From Todiramphus chloris collaris (taxonomy: Eukaryota > Chordata > Aves > Coraciiformes > Alcedinidae): DNA of 64,000 nucleotides. This document shows, piece by piece, positions 1 to 12,130 of this stretch (the first letter of the stretch is position 1; every line of letters starts with the position of its first letter). Position numbers and translations under genes: made by a program. The stretch is taken from the NCBI GenBank assembly GCA_025345505.1, contig JANVCC010000011.1, positions 11,196,184 through 11,260,183 on the forward strand. Reading direction: 5' to 3'. Under the pieces are notes generated by a model. The model saw only the letters and a program-made list of their open reading frames with translations. It was not told where the DNA came from and searched no databases.

Positions 1-72
1 TGAACTGGTCCGTCAGATTTTGAAAACAGAGAGGACAACCATTCTACCAGAGGAAATTCAAAATATGTACAA
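1..72 (+). CDS. POLA1: POLA1 exon (partial at left edge)
   Basis: This exon is cut by the left edge of the window. Reading from base 2 gives ELVRQILKTERTTILPEEIQ and then NMY, with two bases left over that join a T in the next exon to make Asn. The donor is GTATGT at 73. The residues match the stretch of POLA1 just before the B-family polymerase domain, about human residue 710 onwards. The true exon start is outside the window. Confidence 0.9.
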
Positions 73-261
73 GTATGTTGTTGATTTGTGGTTTTAATAT
101 GTCACTGGAAAGTAGAGGATCTCGTTTCCCTGTTCTACAATTCCATGCTTGTTTATTTTATTTGATACCATGTGTTCCATACAGCATATAGGTCTAGACT
201 ACTACAGAGTACAAAGGAGGCTGATTTTTACTTTACTAGGCCATCCTTCTTCTTTTCCCAG

Positions 262-391
262 TGATTCTCCTCACTTAATGTTCATGCTGGAAAAAACCTG
301 GACAGATGCCAAGTTCATTCTCCAAATTATGTGTGAGCTGAATGTTCTGCCACTGGCTCTTCAAATAACCAACATCTCTGGGAATGTCATG
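262..391 (+). CDS. POLA1: POLA1 exon, entry to polymerase domain
   Basis: The exon follows a pyrimidine-rich acceptor ending CAG at 261 and ends at ATG before GTATGG. It is 130 bases: one completes the split Asn codon and then come 43 codons. The peptide contains the run [20 protein letters not shown] followed by TNISGNVM, which is highly conserved in vertebrate POLA1 and leads into the palm domain. The intron after it is phase 0. Confidence 0.96.
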
Positions 392-737
392 GTATGGTTT
401 TATTACTTACACCTTTCCCCCCCCCCCCCCAAGTCCCACAAAACCAGTTCTGTGCTTTCTGTTTGATTTGCTAGTTTTAAATTGTAAACACTTAACTGAG
501 AATATATGATGCAGTAATTTTTTGCTGTGATGAGTGTGAGAGTTTGGTGATCTAGTCAAGGAATAATGTACAACTTCCATTAAAATACTGCATTTGAGTT
601 TTGTGCATGGTGATGATACAGAATAATAGTAATGCTAAGTGAACTTATAAATAGTTGAAGGGCATTGCTTAGTCTAATTTTATATGTCATTGTTTTCTAT
701 ACTCTGCCTGTAATTCTTTTCGTGTCCCTCTCTATAG
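392..737 (+). other. POLA1: POLA1 intron
   Basis: This is a short AT-rich intron with a run of 14 C at 417-430 just after the donor. Nothing else was recognised. Confidence 0.9.
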
Positions 738-857
738 TCAAGGACAATGATGGGCGGACGATCTGAACGTAATGAGTTCTTGCTGCTTCATGCGTTTTAT
801 GAAAAAGACTACATAGTGCCTGACAAACAAGTTTTTAAAAAGCCTCCACAGAAGCTG
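738..857 (+). CDS. POLA1: POLA1 exon, region VI motif
   Basis: The acceptor is TATAG at 737 and the donor GTGGGT at 858, giving 40 codons in phase 0. The peptide contains [16 protein letters not shown], the conserved region VI of alpha-type B-family polymerases, followed by [15 protein letters not shown]. In human POLA1 this precedes a short acidic insert, as it does here. Confidence 0.96.
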
Positions 858-2000
858 GTGGGTCCATTCTTTTTCCTTTCCAAGAATTTTTATTTAAAAG
901 GAGAAACCCCATTCCCCTATCTTTTCCATATTACTGTTCTGTGAGATCACAGAAGACCCAAACATAACTTGGTTTTAGGTATCGCTTGATGCTCCAGCTT
1001 ATGCTTAATTAAATTTGTTTGTTTGTGGAGTTGATAATGGAGAAGTGTATGATTTAAAGTGATCGTGTAACACCTTTTCTGTTATATCACACATCTGTGG
1101 AAACTCAGTTACTCTTTAATTTTAAAATTGAAATAAGCCAATTACTTGGGTGTATAGTAAAGGAGAAGGTAGTTTGTGTTGCTTAATAACTGCACATTTG
1201 CAGTAGAATTATTTTGCTGCTGAACAGTATTTGAAGTATAATTTGTAAAGTAGGTGATTTGAGAATCCGGGTAAAATATCCAAGCATATTAAAACAAAAA
1301 AAAAAATCCTTTTGATAATACCAGTGTAAATATATTTATAGAAACATCTACAAGTTTATTAGTGAACAAATGAAAATTTGAGAATGTATTTGTATTTCAC
1401 TGTATTTTTGCTTTTTAGTTTTAAATAAGTTCAACAGCAAATTCCAAAGCAATGAGTTCTGTTGACTGTATTGTTGCATCAAAGCAGTGCCACGGTTTGA
1501 AATGATTAAGAATAGCAGTGGAGGACTGGGAGGAAAATTCTTACTACAACAACAACAACCAAAAAAAAAAAATTAGCAAAATACTCTAGTTCATTAATAA
1601 TGTTTTTGTTTCATTAAAGCCCAGCTTTTGTATTTCCAAAATCTACATTTTAATTGGACTATAATGCTTCTGGGTCATGAGTTTGATTTTTCTCCTAGTG
1701 ATGACTTCTACAAGCCATCCAGAAAATGCATGCTACTCCTGTGTTGAATGATGAAAATTCCTTAAGGTCTTTTTAATCTCTTGTTAGCGGTTTGTTCCTA
1801 TAGGAGTTGATCTGAATGTTGTTTTGACATGTAGAGAGCTTTAATAAGGATCATGATGAAAACATCACGTTTTGCATGTATTTTAAAAGGAACTCTATGC
1901 ACTGTCTCCCAATTTCATACTTGATTTGCCAAAAATAACTCCTCCAACAGTACAGAAATCTTGGAGACTAGATAATGACTTTTTTAAATGCCAAATGTAG
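858..2000 (+). other. POLA1: POLA1 intron
   Basis: This is a 1.1 kb AT-rich intron with short A runs near 1294 and 1560. I see no gene, repeat family or structured RNA in it. Confidence 0.9.
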
Positions 2001-2097
2001 GTGGATGAAGATGAAGATTTTGAAGATCAGAATCAATCAAAGATAGGGAAAAAGAAAGCAGCATATACTGGGGGCTTAGTCTTGGATCCCAAAGTGG
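2001..2097 (+). CDS. POLA1: POLA1 exon, acidic linker and [10 protein letters not shown]
   Basis: The acceptor is TGTAG at 2000 and the donor GTAAGA at 2098. The exon has 97 bases, 32 codons plus one base. It opens with an acidic run ([12 protein letters not shown]), then a basic KKK patch, then GGLVLDPKV, the strongly conserved lead-in to motif A. The acidic part is the most diverged stretch in the window and appears one residue shorter than the human counterpart as I recall it. Confidence 0.94.
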
Positions 2098-2213
2098 GTA
2101 AGATGTGGCAATTTTCTTTCTTCTATGAAGTTAGGGACAGGTAGGTTATATTAACACAGATAGATTGCAGTGAGTTCTATCCATGCATCTTGTGGGAGTT
2201 TGCTGTGGTGGCT

Positions 2214-2255
2214 GGGGGGGGGGGGGAAGGGGGGGGGGGGGGGGGGGGGGGGGGG
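2214..2255 (+). repeat. Long G homopolymer tract
   Basis: Thirteen G, then AA, then 27 G on the coding strand. Such a run can form many alternative G-quadruplexes in DNA and in the nascent transcript. The exact length is also prone to sequencing or assembly error. Confidence 0.95.
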
Positions 2256-2310
2256 TTGGTTAAATACAGGCAAATTCCCAACATTGATTGTTGAATTACT
2301 TATTATTGTG

Positions 2311-2312
2311 TT

Positions 2313-2343
<31 letters not shown>
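2311..2343 (+). repeat. Poly-T tract
   Basis: Fourteen T, one C and eighteen T. It lies 56 bases after the G tract in the same intron and about 350 bases before the acceptor, too far to be its polypyrimidine tract. Confidence 0.95.
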
Positions 2344-2694
2344 GCTTAGCTTTTTGTGAGAAGATTATGGTCTTGTGAGGAATTAGGACTCTATGTCTGT
2401 GTATAATTTTCTAATGGACACGTAAGTTTTCTTTCAGTTTCTCCTCTATGTGGAGAAAACTGTACAAGTGTCCTATAGTAACACAGAAGCTATCTGTTCA
2501 ACTCTGGTGAGTTAATGGGGTTGGATCGTTCCACTTCTGACAGCTTTCTATAACGGGTAGTGGTGCCTCTCAACAGCTACTGTAAGGGACATGTGGTGCA
2601 CTGTATTACTGTCACTTAGTCCAACTCCACAATTAACATTTAAGTCCTTAGGGAGACTGAGTAATTATGACTTCTGTTTTAAACTCTGTTTTAG

Positions 2695-2819
2695 GTTTTT
2701 ATGACAAGTTTATTTTGCTTCTCGACTTCAACAGCTTATACCCATCGATTATCCAGGAGTTTAACATCTGCTTTACCACAGTGCCACGACTGTCATCAGA
2801 AGCACAGAAAAGGGCAGAG
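2695..2819 (+). CDS. POLA1: POLA1 exon, catalytic region II ([10 protein letters not shown])
   Basis: The acceptor is TTTTAG at 2694 and the donor GTTTGT at 2820, a weaker match to consensus than its neighbours. With one base from the previous exon it gives 42 codons. [10 protein letters not shown] is B-family region II (motif A). Its Asp codon at 2724-2726 corresponds to human D860, one of the metal-binding catalytic residues. The exon continues with [10 protein letters not shown] and then a less conserved [12 protein letters not shown]. Confidence 0.98.
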
Positions 2820-4527
2820 GTTTGTGTGCTTTAACTTGCGACTTCAGTTACACTGACTTAAGTGTGTTTTCTGTGAATCAGCTTTTTAAGAAAGTGCTCT
2901 TTTCCACTGTTTAATGCTGTTTTTTTTCCCCTCCCTCTCACATTTAAAGTGATTCTTGTTTAAAGATGAACCATAGTATGTTTTGGTTTGGGACCTTTTG
3001 AATATTGTGTGTTGGTCCTTCCTTTCAGTAATACTCTTACAGAATCTTGGTAAGTTCTCTTCCATGTGAATAAAATCTTGGTATGCTCATGAAACAAGAT
3101 TTTTAGGCTTTGTTGGCCTTTTTCAGCCCCAACTCCTCATAGAAATTTCTGAACCCCTTGACCAATTTCATCCTAATTTGGTAGGGGCTTCCTAAAGTTA
3201 AGCTGCCACAGAATTCACTCAAACATACCTGAATGAGGGACACTCAAGTTCCATATGCTTCTGCCTGGAGGCAAGAATGCAATATGAGCTCAACTCTTAT
3301 TAGACATCAGAAAAACTATGCGCATGCCTTGGGGATGTGTCTCAGGGGGTAATACTGTGACTACATTAGCTGTGGGAACAGATTCATGTAAATTCCTGCA
3401 GTTTAACACAGTTTAAAACTGTATTAAACACAGCTGAAAAACCTCCTGAAGGTGTAGTTCCAGGTACTGTTTTCTCAGCAGCTGTGTTGGCCATAGCTTA
3501 TCCATGACTGCTTATTCTCATTTCCTCAGCTGTGCTGGTACAGTTGGTGGAACTGAGCTGTAAACTGAAGCAGTGAACTAGTCAGGTCTAAAGCTTAAAC
3601 CAGTTAAAATGAAAAAACTCAGGTATCAGCTCACAGGTTGGAATTAGTGTGTTGTGCTTAAGTAGTTATGGGACATAGTCCCACAGCAACTGAAATATCA
3701 ACACCAAAGCAGAAATGAGGAGAAAAGGAAAAATAGTATATGAAACTCTGTCACTAAGCTCTCCAAACTGTCTGTGGATTTACCCTGCATTCTTAAGTGT
3801 GCTTCAATCTGAAGCAGTTTATTTTGATTTCTGTCACTGTGTCATTTCTTGTTATGGTTCTTCCCAGACTTCTTTACTAAACTTGCCAGTCTGGTAGTGT
3901 CTGTATGGTCTTTTCTTTGTATACTTCTGTCTCTTTCATTGTGCTTGGAAAATTCTTTCTATTTTTGATGAGCAATCATTTCTTTGGTTATGCTAACAAG
4001 AAGAATGTTAACAAGAAGAATACCAAAACTCTTGTTTTGGTATAATCAAGAGTTGCTTGGGTTGGAGTTTTCCTTCTGTTGTTAGTGTTGATTTCTCTTT
4101 TGCCAGTTATATTACTCAAAGTATCAGTTCCACAGAGCGTGTGCTCAATTTTACAGTTGTCAACACCAAAGCTACTTATGTGATAATAAAAAAAGGACAG
4201 CACAGAAAGAATTGCTTGTGTGTGTCCTTTTGTTTATATCTGTCTACACCTAAGACTGAAAGTGTTTGCGGTTTATTTATCTGGATTTATTTCTATATAT
4301 AAAATACACATACATTCAAAAAACCATAATCTTCTGCTGCTGCTGGTCTTTTGGGTTTCTCCCAGACAGAAAACTTGTCTTGTTCTAAACTGTGCTTTGG
4401 TTGCTCTGCAGGAGTAGATACAATCTATCTGGTTTTTTGTTTTATTTGTTTTTTTCCCAAGCTTTTCACTTAATGTGTTAAAATCTTCAAGCAAAAATTA
4501 TAATAAGCAGTGGTGATCATTTGACAG
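2820..4527 (+). other. POLA1: POLA1 intron
   Basis: This 1.7 kb intron has no recognised gene. It contains a tandem 15-base duplication (3994-4023) directly followed by a 10-base-pair hairpin (4020-4043). The rest is unique-looking AT-rich DNA. Confidence 0.9.
3994..4043 (+). repeat. Tandem duplication plus hairpin
   Basis: TAACAAGAAGAAT occurs twice, at 3994 and 4009, with a 15-base period. Immediately after, ATACCAAAAC (4020-4029) and GTTTTGGTAT (4034-4043) form a perfect 10-base-pair inverted repeat with a four-base loop. Confidence 0.85.
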
Positions 4528-4677
4528 GTCGAAGAAGAGGAACAAATTCCAGAGCTTCCGGACCCATCTCTGGAAATGGGAATTTTGCCTAAAGAAATCA
4601 GGAAACTGGTGGAGAGAAGGCGCCAAGTTAAGCAGTTAATGAAACAGCCAGATTTAAATCCTGACCTTTATTTACAG
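4528..4677 (+). CDS. POLA1: POLA1 exon, finger-region helix
   Basis: The exon has 50 codons in phase 0 between acceptor GACAG at 4527 and donor GTGTGT at 4678. After an acidic start (VEEEEQ) comes [20 protein letters not shown] and a basic helical segment with [13 protein letters not shown]. This matches the start of the fingers of POLA1, upstream of the nucleotide-binding region III. Confidence 0.97.
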
Positions 4678-4874
4678 GTGTGTTTTATAGAACTCCTTTG
4701 ACCTTCCTTCCACTCCCTTAAGTGCCTTCACCAGCTTTGCAGAATAGTATAGGCACTTCTAGTCTGTCATTGCTGCAGACTATATAAAAAGGCTGCAAAT
4801 GTAATTGTGAACATTGAATTCTGTCCTCTGTTGGCTATGGTCATGTCATTTTTCCTGGTTATGTTTCTTTTCAG

Positions 4875-4997
4875 TACGATATCAGACAGAAAGCTTTGAA
4901 ACTCACTGCGAACAGTATGTATGGCTGCCTGGGATTTTCTTACAGCAGATTCTATGCCAAGCCTTTGGCTGCTTTGGTGACACATAAAGGGAGAGAG
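4875..4997 (+). CDS. POLA1: POLA1 exon, region III (KLTANSMYG)
   Basis: The exon has 41 codons between acceptor TTCAG at 4874 and donor GTAAGT at 4998. The peptide contains [21 protein letters not shown]-family region III. Its Lys (human K950) and Asn contact the incoming dNTP. It ends [17 protein letters not shown]. The donor opens the longest intron in the window, about 38.9 kb. Confidence 0.98.
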
Positions 4998-7900
4998 GTA
5001 AGTCATTACACAGGTTATACACATGTGTAAAAAGGTTGAATTTAAGTCACCTACTTTGTCATTGAATAGGAGAATGGTTTTGTTTTCAAACCTGCTTTTG
5101 CTTTCAGAACTGTAGTTTTTATCTTTCTTGTACCACAGAAATTGGAAAAAAAAAGAAAATGGTGTCTCAGAATCAGATAAACATCTCCCAGTATGACAAG
5201 TTGAAGTTCTAGCTAGAGCCTTATTTTGAATTAAATGGCTTAGTTTCAGTGGACCAGATTATGATCAAGGCTACGTTTTCCATGAATTTGCAGTTCTGCT
5301 TGATGGGTTCGTCTTTGATTCAGTGGTATGCTTCAGCTTTGGATGAGCTTGTCTTTGGCCAGTCTGTCCTGGGCCCTGGTACACTGAATTCCCAAAACCC
5401 TGAAGTTTGTGACAGGGCCAGTTAATCACACGGTGACAATGGATTATGGGTCAGGACCTTATTTTCAGAAACTGTTTGTTCCTTAAAATGAAGTTTTGCA
5501 TTAGTCTCAAAAGGCCAGATTTTAAGTGTTGCTCTTAACTGTTTAGGCAAAACTGTTCTTGCTGTTGATTGTTAATGGAAGTTGAATGCAGGCTGTTTGT
5601 TTCTAGTGGGGAAAAATTACCATTAAAGATCCAAATTGCACCACTGATAAACAGTGTCTTAAAACACTTTTTTTTTTTTTTTGTGATGCTTCATATTAGC
5701 TCTCTATAGAGAATACCAAGCAGGAATTTTTAAAGGTGACAGGAGAACATGTGGCAGGATGTCTGTGCACCCTTTTAGTTGATTGGGTAGATGGATGAGC
5801 TCACATCTGTGTTCAGAGGCAGATACTCCCTGTGAAGTGAGGGGCCAGCTCTCCTTGCTGTGAACTACCCAGTGCACTGAAGGTCCATTTACAACCCCAA
5901 TTGATGTGCATAGGGGCATTTTGTTTCTGATAACAGATCTTTGGTTTTAAAAGTCTTCCCATCTAAACAGTTCTCTAGAGAACTCCACATTTGCTGTCCT
6001 CCCAGACGATATAACCGGTGTGTTTAACCTGGATTCCAGGTTTAACATAGTTTCCAGGTTTGAGATCTGTACATGCACTATGCAGCCATGCGAATTCAAA
6101 CACTGATGTTTCCTTTAAGGAAGTGGTATCTTTGCTGTTGTTGTCTTAAGATTCTCCTGTATTTATCTACAAGATTGGCATGAAAAGCATTAGAGTCATC
6201 ACAGCTTTGTATTTTCTTGAAGTATTTTAGAACTCATGAATTTGACTTTTTATTTTATGATCTCCATTAGTCATATAGAACACTCATCACAGACTGTGTC
6301 TTGTATGAATACTTGAGCTTTTGGTTCTCTGTTAAGGGGGAAAAATACTTTTTGTTTGCACATACAGTTTATTCTCAATTGTCTGTGACTTAACCTGTTA
6401 GGAGATAATGGTGCATGAAATTCTGGTGTTCCTACATTATGTTCTGAAGTGATAGTGGAATGGGGAGATATTAAATAGGTGGTACAGGATGTGCTAGGGA
6501 GCATTTTGAGATGCTTTCTCTTACATAGTTGATTTTTGGTTTGAAAGAATTTCTTGCCTCTTAAATTCTGGTGGAGTTACACCTGGGCTTGCTTCTGCTA
6601 AGCCTTTACACACATTTTGAATCTCCATTTTGTAGCTGCTCTGAGTTTGGGGGAAAACTTAATACTATGGTACAGTGTAGTCTGAGAGCAGGTTGTACGC
6701 AGAGCAGATGTAAAAGTTGCTCTATGGAGAGGGGCTTCTTGGGAGGACAGCAGAGAGATGCCGTTGGAAGCCTGCGGGAGCTGGCCTGCATCTGGCAGCA
6801 GTAACGCTGAACTTAGTGTGGTGTTGCTGTCTTGGTAGGTCTCTTCCATGCAGTGCAGCAACATGTCTCTTCTGTTTACACATTCTTTGAGGTAAATCAG
6901 CATTCCTTACCCTGGATTTTGGGGAGATATAAACTTCTGAAACTGTGAGAATTTTTCAGGTTGATCTGTAGTTTTGTGCTTCTGGGTAAGTACGATAGAT
7001 TCTGATGAAATACACTGTATATGCTCTGTTCTGAAACTTGCATTTTTAGCTAGGTAATCAGATAAAAGCTGTAAGCAGATGCAGCTTTATTAACTCCTTA
7101 TTTCTTGAGTAGTAGTTTTTGCCATACAAGATGACAAAAGAAGACATTTGAGTTTTCTGTTTGTTTTGTTGTTTCGCTGTGTTTTTTTTTTTTAAGTTGA
7201 AATACTTAATCTGGAAAAATACTACTTTAAAAATTTATATAAGTCGTTCTATTCATATGTTTCCTCTTAAACTGAATGCTGTTATAAAAAAAAGATGAAC
7301 TTTAAGTATCAGGAGATTTAGGTTCTCTATATGAAAAAGTTAGTTAAAAAATAACTTACAGAAAAATGTTATTGATCAAAATTTAAATGTCCTTTTCTGA
7401 TCATCAGGAATTATAACAGTTTTAAAATTATTAGTTTTTATATATATAATTTTTTTTTAATTTTTTTTTTTTACTGTTGTGGAGGAAACCTGAATAAATG
7501 CAGGTAGTCTTGCAGATGTCTCAGTGGGAAAAATACTACGTGGGATGAAAACTGTACTTAGTATTTGCACTAACACAGTTACAGTTCAATCATAAGTCTC
7601 GGCAGAGTAATTGAAAGTGGGAAATACATATTTGAAGTTGAATAATTTCTTAAAGCCCATCCTAGCATTAAGATTTAAGGTAGCTGAGAGGGAATGAGTT
7701 TTGATGAGTTTCGTAAATTGCTGCTTTCTAATTGTGTGACTGAAGAGCCTTTCACTGCAGCTCTAGGAAGACTGAGTACTGCAAGCTTCTCAGACCGAAT
7801 GCTTTGTGCTGCCTCTCCTGGACTGTAACCTGTCTCTGGTTTGTTGATACCACTGCACCAAAAGTAGTGGAGTTGCCATGGGGTTCCTTATGGTGACTAA

Positions 7901-10900
7901 AACTTAATTGTAATTCCACATTGCCATTTTAAAAACTTGTTTTAATTATGCTAGTATTTGACATGTTCCCTTCATTTTGAAAGGTAAAGTATTAAATATT
8001 CTGTGTAAAGGCCGTTTATAAAGCCAGATCATAGCGCTAGGACAGAGTGTAATCCGAGTTTATTTCTCTTAAGTCAGCCTTAGCAAGATGCGAGGTAGTG
8101 CTTCACCTTTATTTACCGTAAGACATGCAGTAGAAGTGTAGCAAAGCCTTACAGCTCTGGCCATATGTAGGCTGGATGCAGCAGAGAGATCAGTGTGTGT
8201 GATTCCAGTGAACCAGGTGTAATTTATGTGGATAGTGTAGTAATGGTAGTGAGTTTTCACTAGATGGCGATAGAGACCTTGAGATCATTAATAATTCAAT
8301 TAAGACTTTCATTTTTGTCAGCAAGTGTTTAAAACGTTGACGAACAGGTTTTTCAGATGGATCTTACTTGTTTTTTTCAGTTGTGTGTGAACTCTAGCAG
8401 GGAGGATGGGGCATATCAGTGTGAATTTGTCAGAACTTAGTGTATTGTTTATCATGGGTAGACTGGTTAAATTTTGATGTATTTTGGAATTAAAAAAGAG
8501 CAGAAATTTGACATGGGAGAGAGTTAAAACTATAGTTCAGATCTGTTTGACCTTTTTGGAAAAAGTAAATGTTTTCCTGTTTTGATCATTAGAAATGCAT
8601 CAATTCTTTTTCTTACAGTAGATGTAAAGAAAAAAAAAATTTTTTTTTTCCTTCATTTGCAATCCAAATGTTACATTATTGATCTGGAATGTGTTAGAAG
8701 CATTCCTGGACCTTCCCCCCCCCCCACCCCCCCCCTTGAGTTACTAAGTGTTTCACTGGAGATTGCTCTTGTAATTACAGCAGTTGCTTGCATGGAAAAG
8801 TAATAGGAAAATATTTAATATATTTTTAGCTGTCCTTTAATGTAATTTAACAACTGGAAACAAGATGAGTTGGTGTAGTACAACCAGCCAGCTCTGCACT
8901 AGCAGGCAGTGTAAGGTCATGCCTTTCTAGCCTCTTTAAAGGACAAGTCTTTTGATGAAGTGTCAGTTGTCTGATTTCCCAAATGCAGGATGCCCTCTGC
9001 TGCAGGATTTTCCTACAGGACAGTAAAGTTGCTGAGAGAATATTATCTATAGGCAGCTTGCCTAATGGCTGTCACTCAAAGCTCGGGTTTTTTCCAGGTA
9101 GTTTTTCCCCCACATTGTTTTTCACTGTTGCGTATTTTTGCCCAAGGAGCTAGAAAACTTGTCTTAAAAAAACCCCCAAAACCCAACATGTGCTGTTTTC
9201 AGCAGTACTAACAGGTAGATGTAATGTTACAGTATGCAGAATAAAAGGGGGAAAGAGGCAGTTGGGTTAATTCCAACTTTCTCATTCAGATCCTTTAGAT
9301 ACATTCTCAATTAATAATTAGTTTAAGGCCCTGGCAGTCAAAGGAAAGAATAAAGCATGTTATTGCTGCAGTCTGGGAAAAGAATGGATGAGGGAGGAGA
9401 AAGGTGAAGTGGAGAAAAATGAGCTCATTTATAAAAAAGCAAGCAAGGGTAGGTAAGCAGGTTAACGGCTGTCTATTGCAATTGTCTTCTGTAAAGAAAT
9501 CCAGGCATCTCTGGTTTTGGGTTTGGTGTGGGGTTTTTTTTGTTTTTTTGGGGTTTTTTTAAGTCTTGTTCATCCCTGGAGATTGATCATCAGCTACTTT
9601 CACTTAATTGCACCTAAAGCACTGACTATATACAAGAGCTGTCATGTGAACGAGGCAATTGTCAAGACTCCTGGTTTCTTCCATGCTGTAATATGGGAGA
9701 AGGGGGATTGTTAGAAGAGGGAAAGGAGCCTCCTAAAGACTCACATACGCATGCTGTCTATATTTAAACAGGGAATACAACATCAGTGTGACATTTTTGG
9801 AAGATGCGGAGCTTGATGGCAAAAGGCTAGGCAAAGAGTTTCTTAATTGCTTTTAAATATAAAGATGGTAAACTGAAATCTTCCAAGGAATAGTGCTAAA
9901 TTGTTGCAGTGTTCCTAAATGGAAACTGTTGGGGTCAAACCAGTTGTCACTGTTGTTAAATTTATCATTATGTATGCAATTGTGAGCCAGTGAAAAAGCT
10001 ATGTGTGTTATTCTGCATGCTAATATCCAAAACAAGTTAGAATAGACATTTCAAAGGAGAGGCTGCTTACAATCTGAAAATGCGAACTGAGTACCAAGTA
10101 GTAGAAAAATTATAGAACATCTTAACATTCACTGAAATGAAATATTATTATTGTTAGTCAAGTGCATGAGATGACATCTGGACTGATAAAGACTTTTGCA
10201 GCTCCAAGGAGAGGAAATGAAACATTTCAATTAAGAAGAATGGCCAGAATATTTTGGGTGAGGAGGAAATTAGTTTGTAGGGAAAAAAAAATTATTTTAT
10301 TTTTATTTTGGGTGATGTGTTTTGTGTTCTGTTGTTTTTTTTTTTCCCCTCACTGGGCAGAAAGGTTTTATTTAATGGATATTCACCAAGAAATATTTAG
10401 GAGGATTGATCAGATTCAGATTGATTGTGCAGCAAATCAGATGAATAGAGACTTTCTTTTTTTGTGACTGCTTATTTTAAGATTGTGCTATCACAAGAGG
10501 TGTGGTGCCTCTCACTTCCTGACTACTGATTTCTGTGGATGAGTTACTGCAATTGCATGACCCCATGGTGAGTTGGATCAGCCTGGTGATCTGAGTTGAA
10601 AACTAACTCTAGAGGAAAACCAAATGGTTTTCTGTTGGATCAATGACTCAGTGACTCACTGCATGCTCTTAGAGCTGATACAAAGGAGGAGCTTGGAAAC
10701 TGGGAGCTGACCGAGTATGAGATACCAAGGGGGTAGGCATGACCAACCTTTTACCAGCTCACAGCTGACTGTGAAACTGTCAGGCTAACTTTAATATGAA
10801 GAACACAGAGGGGGTTTGTTTGCTTGTTGTTTTCCTTCTTCTGTACTTGTGTTTTTTCCTAGAGTTTCCTATCCTGTATTTTGTTCCTATCTTTCCAAAA

Positions 10901-11992
10901 GACACAGATTTTGCTTGAGTCTTATCTTAACCTGACTGTCTAGGTAACAACAATATGCTCCTCACTTAAAATTGTGGTATAACTGAAAGCCAAGGTACTG
11001 GGAGACCTTAAAGAGCCAGGTCTCTAGCACATTCTCTGTATTTGAAATGAAACAAGTCTATACCCTTGTAGAAGCCGTATGTGTTGGGTAGAGGTCTGAT
11101 ACCTCAGGATGAGGAGAGATAGGAATGTCTCTTCACATCAGGTGGTAACAAGAAAGACTCTCAAGTGTACAGTAAAACATTGGGGCAACTCACAAAGTTT
11201 GCACTGCTTCAGTTTTAGGATAACTGAAGAAATCCTTTAATCCTGTCTAGAATACTGTAGGCATTATGGGATTCACAAGATGGAGATCATTTCTTGGTTC
11301 TCTTCTGCAGGTGCCAGCATAGAGATGCCTAATAAAAGGGCAATATGGAGCACAGGAGCTTCACCATGAAGATAAGAACTGCTGTCCTAGTGGCTTTCTC
11401 CAGCCTGTGTATTTGTTAGCACTACAGATCTTTGCAGGATGCATTTTCTTAGTTCATTAGTATGCTGTCATAAAATATTTTGCGTTTTGAGACGTAGCAG
11501 AAGTTGTTTGTCAGAGTGTTATTGCCGTACTCATTTGAGTCTTGCATTTATCTTAAATTAGATGTCAACCTGTTCTAGAAACCGTGGGTTTGGATACCTA
11601 GATGGTAATAAAGTTTTCAAAATAAGAGAGACTTCAAATTAGGGATTAAAAATAATTTTCCTTTTCAAGCACTATGCCTTAGAGTATAGAAAAATGATCT
11701 AACTGAAGTGTCTGTCTCCCATGAGACTTAAGTAGTTATTCATATTGTCCTTCAAAGATATGCCACCTTGATCTCACAATCAAAACATTTCATGTATTTC
11801 CTAGGAAAGTTGCCCACTGTGCAAAAGCTCACTGTTGCACAACAGGCTGTATTAGAAGCTTTGGAAAAAAAGCCTCCCCAGTTGCATGATCTATTCTTTA
11901 TTCTTCTGGATGAATGCTCATTTGAGCCTACTAGATTGGCTGTTTTCAGGTAACTTTTTAAGGGTGGTGATGATCCTACTCTGACATACAGG
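4998..11992 (+). other. POLA1: POLA1 38.9 kb intron, first part
   Basis: This is the beginning of the intron that runs to 43905. The stretch is AT-rich with short homopolymers, including a C tract at 8715-8735 broken by one A, and GGGGTTTT-type low complexity near 9520-9560. Open frames here are short and resemble no known protein. No repeat family was recognised. Confidence 0.8.
8715..8735 (+). repeat. Poly-C tract
   Basis: Eleven C, one A and nine C. It is one of several C or G runs scattered through the introns. Confidence 0.95.
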
Positions 11993-12130
11993 GAAAAGCT
12001 GAGAGAACCTGGGTTTCTTCAGTGTGGAGAAAAAAAGTATCTGTATGAATTAATTGTGGTTTTCAACAACCTAATGGGGGCTATCAGGAAGAAGCCAGAC
12101 TCTTCTCAGGCATGCATGGCCTTGCACCAG
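11993..12130 (+). mobile_element. CR1 LINE fragment (sense)
   Basis: AAAGCTGAGAGAACCTGGGT, TTCTTCAGTGTGGAGAA and CCTAATGGGGGCTATCAGGA follow the CR1 consensus over the 'AGGCTGAGAGAGCTGGGG... TTCAGCCTGGAGAAG... CCTAAAGGGGGCTACAGGA' region, in sense orientation. It is strongly diverged and truncated at both ends. A fainter continuation to about 12250 is possible. Confidence 0.65.

Larger units (their letters stand above)
2098..2694 (+). other. POLA1: POLA1 intron with G and T tracts
   Basis: This 597-base intron lies between the exons for GGLVLDPKV and [10 protein letters not shown]. It contains an extreme G tract at 2214-2255 and a T tract at 2311-2343, listed separately. Nothing else was recognised. 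Confidence 0.92.

Noticed and set aside
747-944. Open frame starting inside the POLA1 exon and reading into the intron
   Set aside because: The first part is the real exon (738-857). The tail after the GT donor is intron.
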